From contig NZ_JAAFZU010000023.1 of NCBI RefSeq assembly GCF_018263905.1, positions 170,755-234,754 on the forward strand: 64,000 nucleotides of DNA, in the 5' to 3' direction. This DNA comes from Loktanella sp. SALINAS62. Lineage in GTDB: Bacteria; Pseudomonadota; Alphaproteobacteria; Rhodobacterales; Rhodobacteraceae. Shown here one piece after another: positions 36,831 to 45,076 of this stretch. A program made the position numbers and the translations under genes. How positions within the stretch are numbered: the first letter of the stretch is position 1; every line of letters starts with the position of its first letter. Below the pieces are notes generated by a model, which ran no database searches, was not told the origin of the DNA, and saw only the letters and a program-made list of their open reading frames with translations.

Positions 36831-37295
36831 ATGAAACAGATCAATTACCCACAGCTTCACCAGACCGTCGCATCGCTTGTTTCAGGCGAAACCGATGTCG
36901 TGGCCCTGATGGCGACCGTCGCATGCGAGGTGCATCACGCTGACAACCGGTTCGACTGGACAGGCTTTTACCGCCTGACGGACCCTGAATTGCTGAAGAT
37001 CGGCCCCTATCAGGGGGGCCACGGCTGTCTTGTCATTCCGTTTTCCCGTGGTGTCTGCGGTGCTGCCGCCCGGACGGGACAGGTGCAGTTGGTGCCTGAT
37101 GTTGACGTCTTTGACGGTCATATCGCTTGCGCGTCATCGACACGGTCCGAACTGGTGCTGCCGGTCTGGGGCCGCGACGGCGGGCTGTTGGGTGTCTTCG
37201 ACATCGACAGCAACCAACCCGACGCCTTTACACAACAAGATGCGGATGAACTGGAACGCCTGCTTGGCGCAGTTTTCGCCGCAAAGGATCAGTGA
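36831..37295 (+). CDS. msrC: GAF-domain free methionine-R-sulfoxide reductase
   Basis: Reduces free L-methionine-(R)-sulfoxide to methionine; cytoplasmic. The 154-residue protein is a single GAF domain with the three conserved Cys of the fRMsr group at 66, 76 and 100 (GGHGCLVIP, RGVCGAA, GHIACAS) and the SELVLPVW end of the pocket. All the residues needed for the reductase reading are present, so this is not a signalling GAF domain. It is one base upstream of the homocysteine methyltransferase gene (TGAAATG), pointing to a methionine maintenance operon. Confidence 0.9.
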   Translation: MKQINYPQLHQTVASLVSGETDVVALMATVACEVHHADNRFDWTGFYRLTDPELLKIGPYQGGHGCLVIPFSRGVCGAAARTGQVQLVPDVDVFDGHIACASSTRSELVLPVWGRDGGLLGVFDIDSNQPDAFTQQDADELERLLGAVFAAKDQ

Positions 37296-37296
37296 A

Positions 37297-38190
37297 ATGA
37301 CCGAAATTACCCTTCTGGACGGCGGCATGGGACAGGAACTGACCCATCGCGCACCCGAAAAGCCGACAGCACTGTGGGGCACGCAGGTGATGTTCAACCA
37401 TCCCGGCATGGTGCAACAGGTGCATGCCGACTACTTTGCCGCTGGTGCGACCGTGGCCACGGCCAATACCTATGCCATTCATCACGACAGACTGGTCGAT
37501 ACCCCTTGCGAAGGCCAGTTCAGCCAACTGCACGCACTGGCACTTTCAGAAGCACACGCCGCCCGTGACGCCCACGGGTCGGGCAAGATCGCAGGCGCCA
37601 TCGGCCCACTGATCGCCAGCTACCGCCCCGACATCCATCCCAAAGCGGCGGTTGCCATACCACTATATGCGGAAATCGCGCAGACGCTGGCCCCCGGCTG
37701 CGATCTGATTCTGTGTGAAACGGTGGCATCGCTGGACCATGCCCGATCAATTCTGGCTGCAACCGTGCCGACCGGTTTACCTGTCTGGCTGGCGGTGACG
37801 GTGGACGACCGCGACGGCACCAGATTGCGGTCAGGCGAGCCCGTTTCAGACGTGTTACCGATTGCAAAAGACGGCGGCGCGGCGGCGATCCTTGTGAACT
37901 GTTCGGCACCCGAAGCCATACATGACACCCTGCGCATCCTTGCAACAGGTGATCTGCCGTTCGGTGCCTATGCCAACGGGTTTCAAAAGATCACGGCTGA
38001 ATTTCTGCAGGACAAACCGACAGTCGACGCATTGACCAGCCGCGACCTGTCACCTGATGCCTATGCTGAACATGCAATGGCGTGGATCGACGCAGGCGCC
38101 ACCGTCGTCGGTGGCTGCTGCGAGGTAGGGCCCGCCCATATCAGCGCTTTGGCGCGGGCGATCACTGATGCCGGACATACCATCGTCTGA
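37297..38190 (+). CDS. homocysteine S-methyltransferase
   Basis: Zn-dependent methyltransferase of 297 residues that makes methionine from homocysteine with S-methylmethionine or a betaine-type donor. The Zn Cys are in LVNCSAPEA and the pair GGCCEVGP near the C-terminus; the start LLDGGMGQELTHR is typical of MmuM/BHMT-like enzymes. ATG is placed one base after the msrC stop, so the two are coupled. It lacks the cobalamin domains of MetH. Methyl donor unknown; with S-methylmethionine the enzyme would be called MmuM. Confidence 0.9.
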   Translation: MTEITLLDGGMGQELTHRAPEKPTALWGTQVMFNHPGMVQQVHADYFAAGATVATANTYAIHHDRLVDTPCEGQFSQLHALALSEAHAARDAHGSGKIAGAIGPLIASYRPDIHPKAAVAIPLYAEIAQTLAPGCDLILCETVASLDHARSILAATVPTGLPVWLAVTVDDRDGTRLRSGEPVSDVLPIAKDGGAAAILVNCSAPEAIHDTLRILATGDLPFGAYANGFQKITAEFLQDKPTVDALTSRDLSPDAYAEHAMAWIDAGATVVGGCCEVGPAHISALARAITDAGHTIV

Positions 38191-38193
38191 CGC

Positions 38194-38229
38194 AAAAGGG
38201 GCCGCATTCTACTGAAATGCGGCCCCTTT
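38194..38229. terminator. bidirectional intrinsic terminator between homocysteine methyltransferase and ctpA
   Basis: AAAGGGGCCGCATT and AATGCGGCCCCTTT form a perfect 14-bp stem around a 7-base loop, with A before and T after the GC part. It begins four bases after the methyltransferase stop and also faces the ctpA end. Confidence 0.9.
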
Positions 38230-38242
38230 GGTATCGAATGGA

Positions 38243-39601
38243 TTAGTCCTGTTCTGAAATCAGACCGACCTGTTCGCCACCCAGCGCTTGAAGCCCTTTG
38301 AGGATATCAATGGCATAGGCCAGTTGATAATCGTCCTCGCGCAGTTGTGCCGCAGCTTCCGCCCGCGCGCGGTCTTCTTCGATCTGTTCGATCTCGTCGT
38401 CGGTCAGGCTGTCGTTGTTCAGCGCGCCACGCAGGTTTGCTTCGGTGCGCGGTGCCGCATCGTTTTCGTCAGCCTCTGGATCTTCTTCCGCCCGGCGGGG
38501 CTGTTCGACGATGATGTCGGGCGAAATGCCCAACGCCTGAATGGACCGACCCGATGGCGTGTAATACCGCGCGGTGGTCAGACGCATTGCGCCGTTCCCC
38601 TGCAGCGGCACGACAGTCTGCACCGATCCCTTGCCAAAGCTTTTGGTGCCGACGACGATGGCGCGGCGATGGTCCTGCAACGCGCCCGCGACGATTTCCG
38701 ACGCGCTGGCAGACCCGCCATTGATCAAAACGACGATGGGCAGACCTTGGGCCAGATCGCCTTCGGTGGCGTTGAAACGGTCACTGTCCGCCACGTCGCG
38801 CCCCCGTGTGGATACAATTTCGCCAGCGTTCAGGAATGCGTCCGACACGAACACGGCCTGATTCAACAAACCGCCCGGATTGTTGCGCAGGTCCAGCACG
38901 ATCCCGTCCACGTTTTCGATTCCGCCTGCTGCCTCTACTTGTTCGGCAAGCCCCTCTTCAAGGTTGGGGAAGGTCTGGTTGTTAAAGGTCGTGACACGCA
39001 GAACGACGGCGCGGCCTTCGGTACGGGCCCGCACGGCGGTCAGTTTGATCGTGTCACGGATGATCGACACATCGATCGGTTCCGGCTCATCCTCGCGCAC
39101 CACGGTGATGATGACTTCGGACCCGACAGGGCCGCGCAGCAGTTCCAGCGCCTCGTCCAGCGTCAGGCCCATCAGGCTTTCACCATCGACATTCGTGATA
39201 TAATCGCCCGCTTCCATGCCAGCGGCATCAGCCGGGGTGCCGTCGATGGGCGACACGACTTTGACCCAGCCTTCTTCCTGCGTAACCTCTAGCCCCAAAC
39301 CACCGAATTCGCCACGGGTCTGCACCCGCATGTCCGATGCATCGTCTTCGGACAGATAGGACGAATGGGGATCAAGCGATGTCAGCATCCCGTTGATCGC
39401 CGCTTCGATCAGCGCCTTGTCATCCACATCTTCGACATAGCCCTGTCGAATGCGTTCAAAAATATCACCAAACAGATCAAGCTGCTGGTAAATACTGCCA
39501 CCACTGTCGGTCGTCTGCGCCAGAACCGGGCCAGCAAACTGTGTCGTTGCCACAAGACCCACAATCGTGCCGCCAGCGGCTGCCATCATCAACTTTTTCA
39601 T
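38243..39601 (-). CDS. ctpA: carboxy-terminal processing protease (S41)
   Basis: Periplasmic C-terminal processing Ser protease of 452 residues. A signal peptide (about 1-29) is followed by a PDZ domain (VTQEEGWVKVVSPIDGTPA, near residue 105-123, to about 195). The S41 protease has Ser in GGSASASEIVAGAL and Lys in VGTKSFGKGSVQ. The C-terminal acidic tail (DPEADENDAAPRTEA and on) is unlike the core. It is last of the gpmI, EnvC-like, ctpA series. In many alphaproteobacteria Ctp acts with an EnvC/NlpI-like partner on the cell wall, which fits the neighbour. Confidence 0.95.
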   Translation of the reverse strand: MKKLMMAAAGGTIVGLVATTQFAGPVLAQTTDSGGSIYQQLDLFGDIFERIRQGYVEDVDDKALIEAAINGMLTSLDPHSSYLSEDDASDMRVQTRGEFGGLGLEVTQEEGWVKVVSPIDGTPADAAGMEAGDYITNVDGESLMGLTLDEALELLRGPVGSEVIITVVREDEPEPIDVSIIRDTIKLTAVRARTEGRAVVLRVTTFNNQTFPNLEEGLAEQVEAAGGIENVDGIVLDLRNNPGGLLNQAVFVSDAFLNAGEIVSTRGRDVADSDRFNATEGDLAQGLPIVVLINGGSASASEIVAGALQDHRRAIVVGTKSFGKGSVQTVVPLQGNGAMRLTTARYYTPSGRSIQALGISPDIIVEQPRRAEEDPEADENDAAPRTEANLRGALNNDSLTDDEIEQIEEDRARAEAAAQLREDDYQLAYAIDILKGLQALGGEQVGLISEQD

Positions 39602-39610
39602 CGCGTGTTC

Positions 39611-40723
39611 CTATCTTTGGTCCAGCGCGAACCATGTCGCGGGGTCCACGGGACTTTGCCCTTCTCTGACTTCAAGATAAAGGGTCTCGGACGCCGCAGG
39701 GTCGCTGGAACGCTTCGTTTCAGTCAAAATGTCGTCAATGGCAGGCGCATCTCCGCCCAGCAGGCCGACGGGTGCCCCTGCGGGCAGCACTTGACCGGTT
39801 TCGCCGTAAACTTCAGCCAGACCACCAAGCACCATCATGACATCCTGCGCAGGCTCAATGATGATGACGTTGCCGTAATCCAGCAACGGCCCGCGAAACA
39901 GGACGGTGGCCGCCACCGGCGTCGTGACCAGCGCGCGCGGCCGCCCCGCAATGATCACACCCGGCCGCGATATACCCGCCGCGTCTGGTAGATTGAATCC
40001 GCGCAGCACGGTGCCCCGCACGGGCGATGGCAGGTTGCCCGTCGGTTCCAATGTCGGTGCCGCGTCGCCGGTATCGAAAAACTGCGCCAGCCCATCGGCA
40101 AAATCGTCCAGCGTATCGGTACTGGCCAGCAACAGGGCGGTCTGAATGGGATCGTCACTGAACCGGCGTGGCAGGTCCGTCCGGTCTGAAATCGCGGCGG
40201 ACAGGGCAGCGCGCGCGGCTTGCGCCCCTTCGAGCCCGTCGCCAAGCGTATCCAGCGCTGTTTCCTGAAGCGACTGAATCAGCCCCAGTTCTTCAAGTTG
40301 CAGGCGAAGTTCATCCACCTGTGACTGCAACGCAGGCGTCACATCCGCCACGATCATTCCAGCACGCGCGGTGCCCAGCGCCCCGTTCGGATGCAACAGC
40401 AACAACGGCGCAGGTGCGTCCCCGATGGATGCAAGCACCCCCAGCAGGCGGCCCACCTCTACGCTGCGACTGTCCAACTGGGTCTGCATCGTGTCCTGCT
40501 GGATCGCCAACCGCCGAAGCCCGTCGCGCAGGGCGATCAAACCGTCCTCATATGCGCCGACAGTTTCGGACAGCGCCGTGACCCGGTCGGAACCGGAACC
40601 TGCCGCATCCAACTGCGCGCGTGCGGCTGTCAGCCGGTCAGCCGCCTGTTGCGCCGCCTCTGCCGGGGATTGCGCAGCGGCGATCCCGCCCCACAGCATC
40701 AAGATCAGGACGAGCGTACGCAT
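39611..40723 (-). CDS. EnvC-like murein hydrolase activator (degenerate LytM)
   Basis: A 370-residue exported protein: signal peptide (MRTLVLILMLWGGIAAAQ), a long coiled-coil (about residues 20-190), and a C-terminal M23/LytM-like domain (about 240-365). The catalytic HxxxD and HxH residues are missing (the places read GRPRALVT and TLYLEVREG), as in EnvC, whose domain does not cut but activates amidases. The gene starts with TGATG overlap at the gpmI stop. The arrangement gpmI-envC-ctpA is conserved in alphaproteobacteria, consistent with a role in cell separation. Confidence 0.9.
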   Translation of the reverse strand: MRTLVLILMLWGGIAAAQSPAEAAQQAADRLTAARAQLDAAGSGSDRVTALSETVGAYEDGLIALRDGLRRLAIQQDTMQTQLDSRSVEVGRLLGVLASIGDAPAPLLLLHPNGALGTARAGMIVADVTPALQSQVDELRLQLEELGLIQSLQETALDTLGDGLEGAQAARAALSAAISDRTDLPRRFSDDPIQTALLLASTDTLDDFADGLAQFFDTGDAAPTLEPTGNLPSPVRGTVLRGFNLPDAAGISRPGVIIAGRPRALVTTPVAATVLFRGPLLDYGNVIIIEPAQDVMMVLGGLAEVYGETGQVLPAGAPVGLLGGDAPAIDDILTETKRSSDPAASETLYLEVREGQSPVDPATWFALDQR

Positions 40724-42243
40724 CAGTCGATCAATGACCGTCCCGTCATCTCGTCGGGCAGGTCCAGCCCCATCAGCGCCAGAAGGGTCGGTGCCAGATC
40801 GGCCAGACGCCCGTTGCGCAGACTCGCACCATCGGGACCGCCGACCATGATGACGGGCACCGGGTTGATGGTATGCGCGGTATGCGGCCCGCCGGATGCG
40901 GGATCGACCATCGTTTCGCAATTGCCGTGATCGGCACAGACGATCATCGCGCCACCTGCCCGTTCCAGCGCGTCCAGCACGCGCCCCAGACCGCGATCCA
41001 CCGTTTCGCACGCTGCGATGGCGGCATCCAGATCACCGGTATGACCGACCATGTCGGGATTGGCATAATTGGTGACGATCAGGTCGTAACCTTTTTCGAT
41101 GGCACCGACAAAGGCATCGGTCACCTCTGCCGCCGACATTTCGGGCTGCATGTCATAGGTGGCGATATTGGGTGATTTTGGCATATGGCGGTCTTCGCCC
41201 GCTTCTGGCGTTTCCTTGCCACCGTTCAGGAAAAACGTGACATGCGGATATTTTTCCGTCTCTGCCAACCGGAACTGGGTGCGTCCATGCTGCGCAACCC
41301 ACGCCCCCAGCGTATTGACGATATCCCGCTTGGGGAAAACGGCGTCATACCATGCGCTATGCCGGTCAGAATATTCGACCATTCCCAGACGCGCCACCAA
41401 ATGCGGCAGGTCCCGGGTGAAGCCGTCGAAATCGGGGTTGCCAATCGCTTCCAGGATTTCGCGGGCCCGGTCCGATCTGAAATTCAGGCAAAACAAACCG
41501 TCGGCCTGTTCCATCCCCGTGTAATCACCAATCACCGTGGCGGTCACAAATTCGTCGGTCTGTCCGGCGGCATACGCCTGCGCGATGGCAGTCGGCGCAT
41601 CGGTTGCAGCTTGACCCCGACCCCGCACCATCGCGTCGTATGCGGTTTCGACACGTTCCCAGCGATTGTCACGGTCCAGCGCGTAATACCGCCCGATCAC
41701 TGTGCCGATCTGTGTGTCAGGGGGAAGCTGGCCCAGCAGGTCAGCCATGAAATCAGCACCCGATTTCGGCGCGACATCACGGCCATCGGTGATGGCATGT
41801 ATCACGACGGGAACGCCCGCATCGTGGATGACGTGGGCCGTGCGGATCAAATGCGCGATATGCCCGTGTACACCGCCATCGGACACCACACCCATCAGAT
41901 GCGCGCGACCACCGCTGTCTTTCAATGCGGCGATGAACCGCTTGATCGCGGCCTGCGTGTCGTAACTGCCGTCTTCTATGGCAAGGTCGATCTGGCCCAG
42001 ATCCATTGCCACGACGCGGCCTGCGCCGATATTTGTATGGCCGACCTCTGAATTGCCCATCTGGCCGCTGGGCAGCCCAACGTCCGGCCCGTGCGTGATC
42101 AGTTGTGCGCGCGGACCTGCGGCGGCAATCCGGTCAAAGTTCGGGGTCTGGGCCAGCGCGGGCGCATTGCCGTCGCGCGCATCCCGGTCCCCCCAGCCGT
42201 CAAGAATGCACAGGACGACTGGTTTTGGCGTTGTCTGGGTCAT
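40723..42243 (-). CDS. gpmI: 2,3-bisphosphoglycerate-independent phosphoglycerate mutase
   Basis: Interconverts 3- and 2-phosphoglycerate with two Mn ions; cytoplasmic glycolysis enzyme. The 506-residue protein has the metal motif LDGWGDRD (14-21) and the phospho-Ser65 in GNSEVGHTNIGAGR, with the C-terminal metal site VTNYANPDMVGHTG and CADHGNCE. AAGGAG lies 6 bases before the ATG at 42243. Translationally coupled to the EnvC-like gene below. No frame breaks. Confidence 0.97.
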   Translation of the reverse strand: MTQTTPKPVVLCILDGWGDRDARDGNAPALAQTPNFDRIAAAGPRAQLITHGPDVGLPSGQMGNSEVGHTNIGAGRVVAMDLGQIDLAIEDGSYDTQAAIKRFIAALKDSGGRAHLMGVVSDGGVHGHIAHLIRTAHVIHDAGVPVVIHAITDGRDVAPKSGADFMADLLGQLPPDTQIGTVIGRYYALDRDNRWERVETAYDAMVRGRGQAATDAPTAIAQAYAAGQTDEFVTATVIGDYTGMEQADGLFCLNFRSDRAREILEAIGNPDFDGFTRDLPHLVARLGMVEYSDRHSAWYDAVFPKRDIVNTLGAWVAQHGRTQFRLAETEKYPHVTFFLNGGKETPEAGEDRHMPKSPNIATYDMQPEMSAAEVTDAFVGAIEKGYDLIVTNYANPDMVGHTGDLDAAIAACETVDRGLGRVLDALERAGGAMIVCADHGNCETMVDPASGGPHTAHTINPVPVIMVGGPDGASLRNGRLADLAPTLLALMGLDLPDEMTGRSLID

Positions 42244-42324
42244 CGCGGATCTCCTTGTTGGCACAGACCTAGCGTAAGCGGCGGCGCGGGAAAATGCCCG
42301 GTACGCGGTTTCTAGGGCAATTTG

Positions 42325-42795
42325 TCAGGTCCGGTGATAGGGCGATCCCGTCAGGATCGTCGCGGCGCGGTAGATCTGTTCCGCCAGCATGACGCGCACC
42401 AGCTTGTGCGGCCAGACCATTGATCCGAACGACAGCAGCATATCGGCCTGATCGCGCAGACCCGGATCGATACCGTCGGCACCACCGATGACAAACGCCA
42501 CATCACGCCCCTGATCGCCCCAATTGCGCAACCGTTCGGCAAAATCCGGAGAGGTGACAGGCTTGCCGCGTTCATCCAGCGCCACGATTACGGCGCCCTT
42601 GGGAATGGCACGGCGCAAAAGCTCTGCTTCTGCGCCCATCCCTTGGGATTTGCGGTCTTCGACCTGCGTTTCGGTCAACGGACCCCAGCCCAGCGTACGC
42701 CCGACCGGCGCGAACCGTAACATGTAATCATCCGTCAGCGCCCGCTCCTCAGAGCGGGGCGCAAGACGCCCGACGGCGCAGATCGACAGCTTCAT
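42325..42795 (-). CDS. rlmH: 23S rRNA pseudouridine1915 N3-methyltransferase
   Basis: SPOUT-family methyltransferase that modifies pseudouridine 1915 in helix 69 of 23S rRNA on 70S ribosomes. The 156-residue protein has the family C-terminus: FVIGGADGIDP near residue 104, SFGSMVWPHKLVRVMLAEQIYRA split at about 126-145, and GSPYHRT at the end. It overlaps the stop of rsfS by one base (TGATG type), the usual rsfS-rlmH pairing in proteobacteria. About 80 bases separate it from gpmI. Confidence 0.96.
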   Translation of the reverse strand: MKLSICAVGRLAPRSEERALTDDYMLRFAPVGRTLGWGPLTETQVEDRKSQGMGAEAELLRRAIPKGAVIVALDERGKPVTSPDFAERLRNWGDQGRDVAFVIGGADGIDPGLRDQADMLLSFGSMVWPHKLVRVMLAEQIYRAATILTGSPYHRT

Positions 42796-43217
42796 CAGAC
42801 GGTGGCGGTGTCCGCGCCGGGCATCCACATCTTTTCAAGCTGGTAGAATTCGCGCACTTCTTCGCGGAAGATATGCACGATGACATCGCCGGTATCGATC
42901 AGAACCCAGTCACCAACGTCCTTGCCTTCGACCTTGGACACGACGCCGAATTTTTCCTTCATGCGTGCGACCAGTTTTTCGGCAATGGCGGACACCTGAC
43001 GTGTCGACCGTCCGGTCGCAATGACCATCCAGTCACCCATTTCGGATTTACCGCGCAGATTGATTTTCACGACCTCTTCGGCTTTGTCGTCATCCAGAGA
43101 GGTCAGGATGGCGTCAAGCAATTGGTCGCCATTGTATGCAACCGATGTCACGCTATCGGCCTTGCGGGCGGCAGGGAAAGCTGCCGGGGTGGAAAGAGAC
43201 AGTGCATTGTCCTCCAA
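42795..43217 (-). CDS. rsfS: ribosomal silencing factor RsfS
   Basis: Binds ribosomal protein L14 and blocks joining of subunits in slow growth (RsfS/Iojap family). The core is LTSLDDDKAEEVVKINLRG, MGDWMVIATGRSTRQVSAIA, and EGKDVGDWVLIDTGDVIVHIF, all within family consensus. The start is doubtful: the frame opens with TTG at 43217, but GGAGGAC sits inside its first codons. The real start may be CTG at 43202, or GTG at about 43151 (ahead of TSVAYNG), which is preceded by AAGG and would give 118 residues. The interval 43218-43448 upstream shows no gene. Confidence 0.92.
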   Translation of the reverse strand: MEDNALSLSTPAAFPAARKADSVTSVAYNGDQLLDAILTSLDDDKAEEVVKINLRGKSEMGDWMVIATGRSTRQVSAIAEKLVARMKEKFGVVSKVEGKDVGDWVLIDTGDVIVHIFREEVREFYQLEKMWMPGADTATV

Positions 43218-43448
43218 GGAATAGCGCCGGCATCAAACGCCCCGACGCGGTGCGTAAGTTCAATCTAGACCCGTCAAGACACGATTTCAACGACTGCGAC
43301 ACATCCGGCGCGCAAGGTATCGCCAATTGGCACCATTATGGATCAATTGCAACGGTGAAAAATCTACCTGCAGCCTGTGCCCCCTTGTCAGGCCAGCAGC
43401 ACCACGGCGCCCCGGCACTTGACCAGACGCCACAGAAGCGGACCAACC

Positions 43449-44816
43449 TCAGGGGGTTGAGTTTGAGCGCGTCACCAGCGTCGACCCGTCCAACACCTTT
43501 ACCTCGCGTTGTGGAAACGGGATGCTGATGTCGTGTTCCTTGAATGCATCCCACAGCGCCAGATAGACATTACCCCTGATATTCGTCAGGCCACCGGTCG
43601 GGTCCGATATCCAGAACCGCAGGATGTAATCCACTGAACTGTCCCCGAAACCAACGATATGGCACACCGCAGGTCGTGTGCTCAGCACCCGGTCCACGCT
43701 TTGCGCCGCAGCGATCGCAATGCGGCGTACATCATGCGGGTTATCGTTGTAGGCCGTGCCGAAATAGATATCCAGCCGGACAAAATCGTTGGAATGGGAC
43801 CAGTTCACCACCTGCCCGGTGATCAGATCCTCGTTCGGAATCAGATACTCCTTGCCGTCGCGTGTGGTGATGCTGACATAGCGCGCGCCCAGCGAATTGA
43901 TCCAGCCAAAGGTTTCGCCAAGACTAATGACGTCACCGGGCTTGATCGATTTGTCCAGCAGGATGATCACGCCCGACACAAGGTTCGATACGACCTTTTG
44001 CAGACCAAAACCAAGGCCCACGCCGATGGCACCCGACAGCACGGCAAGACCGGTCAGGTCGATCCCGATTGCCTTTAGTCCGACGAAAACGGCGGCACCA
44101 TAAAGCAATATCTGCATCGCCTTGACCGCAAGCACCTGCATCGATGGGCTGATATCCGCATTGCCGTGGATGCGCCCCGTCACCATCCGCGACAGAAACC
44201 GTGCGCCGACCCACAACAGACCGATAATCAGGATCGCCTGCACCACGATCAGCAGGGAAAACCGCACGTCGCCGACATGGAACGCAAGACTGTCCAGAAG
44301 TGCAGCAAATTCGTCGGTCAGCCCCAGAATGCGCAGGGTAATCCAGGCCCACAGCGTGTACCGCACGATGCCACGCATCAGGGGATTGGCAATCACACGG
44401 GTGGTAAATGCCACCAAAAGCCAGGCCAGTGCCAGATTGCCGACGATCTGCAGCAAGTAACTGCGGCTGTTCCATGTGATTTCCTGCATGATCAGGATGG
44501 TGGTCCAGATCAGTGCCACGAACAAAATACCGCGCAGCCGTTTGTGCACAACCAGCATCCAGCGGATGCGCCACAACGGCCAGTCTTCACGCGTCTTGAT
44601 CCATGCGCGCAGTCGCGGTGCAAGAATAGTATGCGCAACATGCGCAACGATGAAAATCACCAATGCGATAAGTATCTGGTACAGAATCCATGGCCGCCAC
44701 AGCGACGCGATGAACACTTCTGCCTGCTGAAACAGATCCTGCCCGACGCCAATAATCTCATCCATTGGGGCATCCGCCCCGTCGGGTTGCGTCAACAGGT
44801 CTTCATGCAGCGCCAT
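43449..44816 (-). CDS. MscS-family mechanosensitive channel
   Basis: Inner-membrane channel of 455 residues with about five N-terminal helices before the pore helix. The pore region LSGAIGVGLGFGLQKVVSNL contains the Gly/Ala pattern of MscS TM3. The beta domain follows (GDVISLGETFGWINSLGARY, split at about residues 294-313), then the C-terminal alpha-beta cage with FVRLDIYFGTAY. It is larger than E. coli MscS, close to the YbdG/MscM size class. The 260 bases upstream (44817-45076) are AT-rich and shared with the divergent RTX gene; a TTGACA stands at 44895-44900 on the plus strand. Confidence 0.93.
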   Translation of the reverse strand: MALHEDLLTQPDGADAPMDEIIGVGQDLFQQAEVFIASLWRPWILYQILIALVIFIVAHVAHTILAPRLRAWIKTREDWPLWRIRWMLVVHKRLRGILFVALIWTTILIMQEITWNSRSYLLQIVGNLALAWLLVAFTTRVIANPLMRGIVRYTLWAWITLRILGLTDEFAALLDSLAFHVGDVRFSLLIVVQAILIIGLLWVGARFLSRMVTGRIHGNADISPSMQVLAVKAMQILLYGAAVFVGLKAIGIDLTGLAVLSGAIGVGLGFGLQKVVSNLVSGVIILLDKSIKPGDVISLGETFGWINSLGARYVSITTRDGKEYLIPNEDLITGQVVNWSHSNDFVRLDIYFGTAYNDNPHDVRRIAIAAAQSVDRVLSTRPAVCHIVGFGDSSVDYILRFWISDPTGGLTNIRGNVYLALWDAFKEHDISIPFPQREVKVLDGSTLVTRSNSTP

Positions 44817-45076
44817 CGCATTCTCCAGCCAGATAAGTGAGGCTAGATCGTTAACGATATACCATCAAGATAAGCCGGTCCGACACGCAAAGACTTGACA
44901 GGGCACAAAGCTTGGCCAATCGTCAATTATGACTTTTATAAGGCTATGAAATTAATAATGTTTTCATACGGGAAACAATACCACGGCACCGGGCGGATTT
45001 TGACGATATTCGATGCAATCTTCTGCGGCTTTGGTCGCGTCTGACCTGCACAGGTGAAAAAATCAGGGGATTTTGA

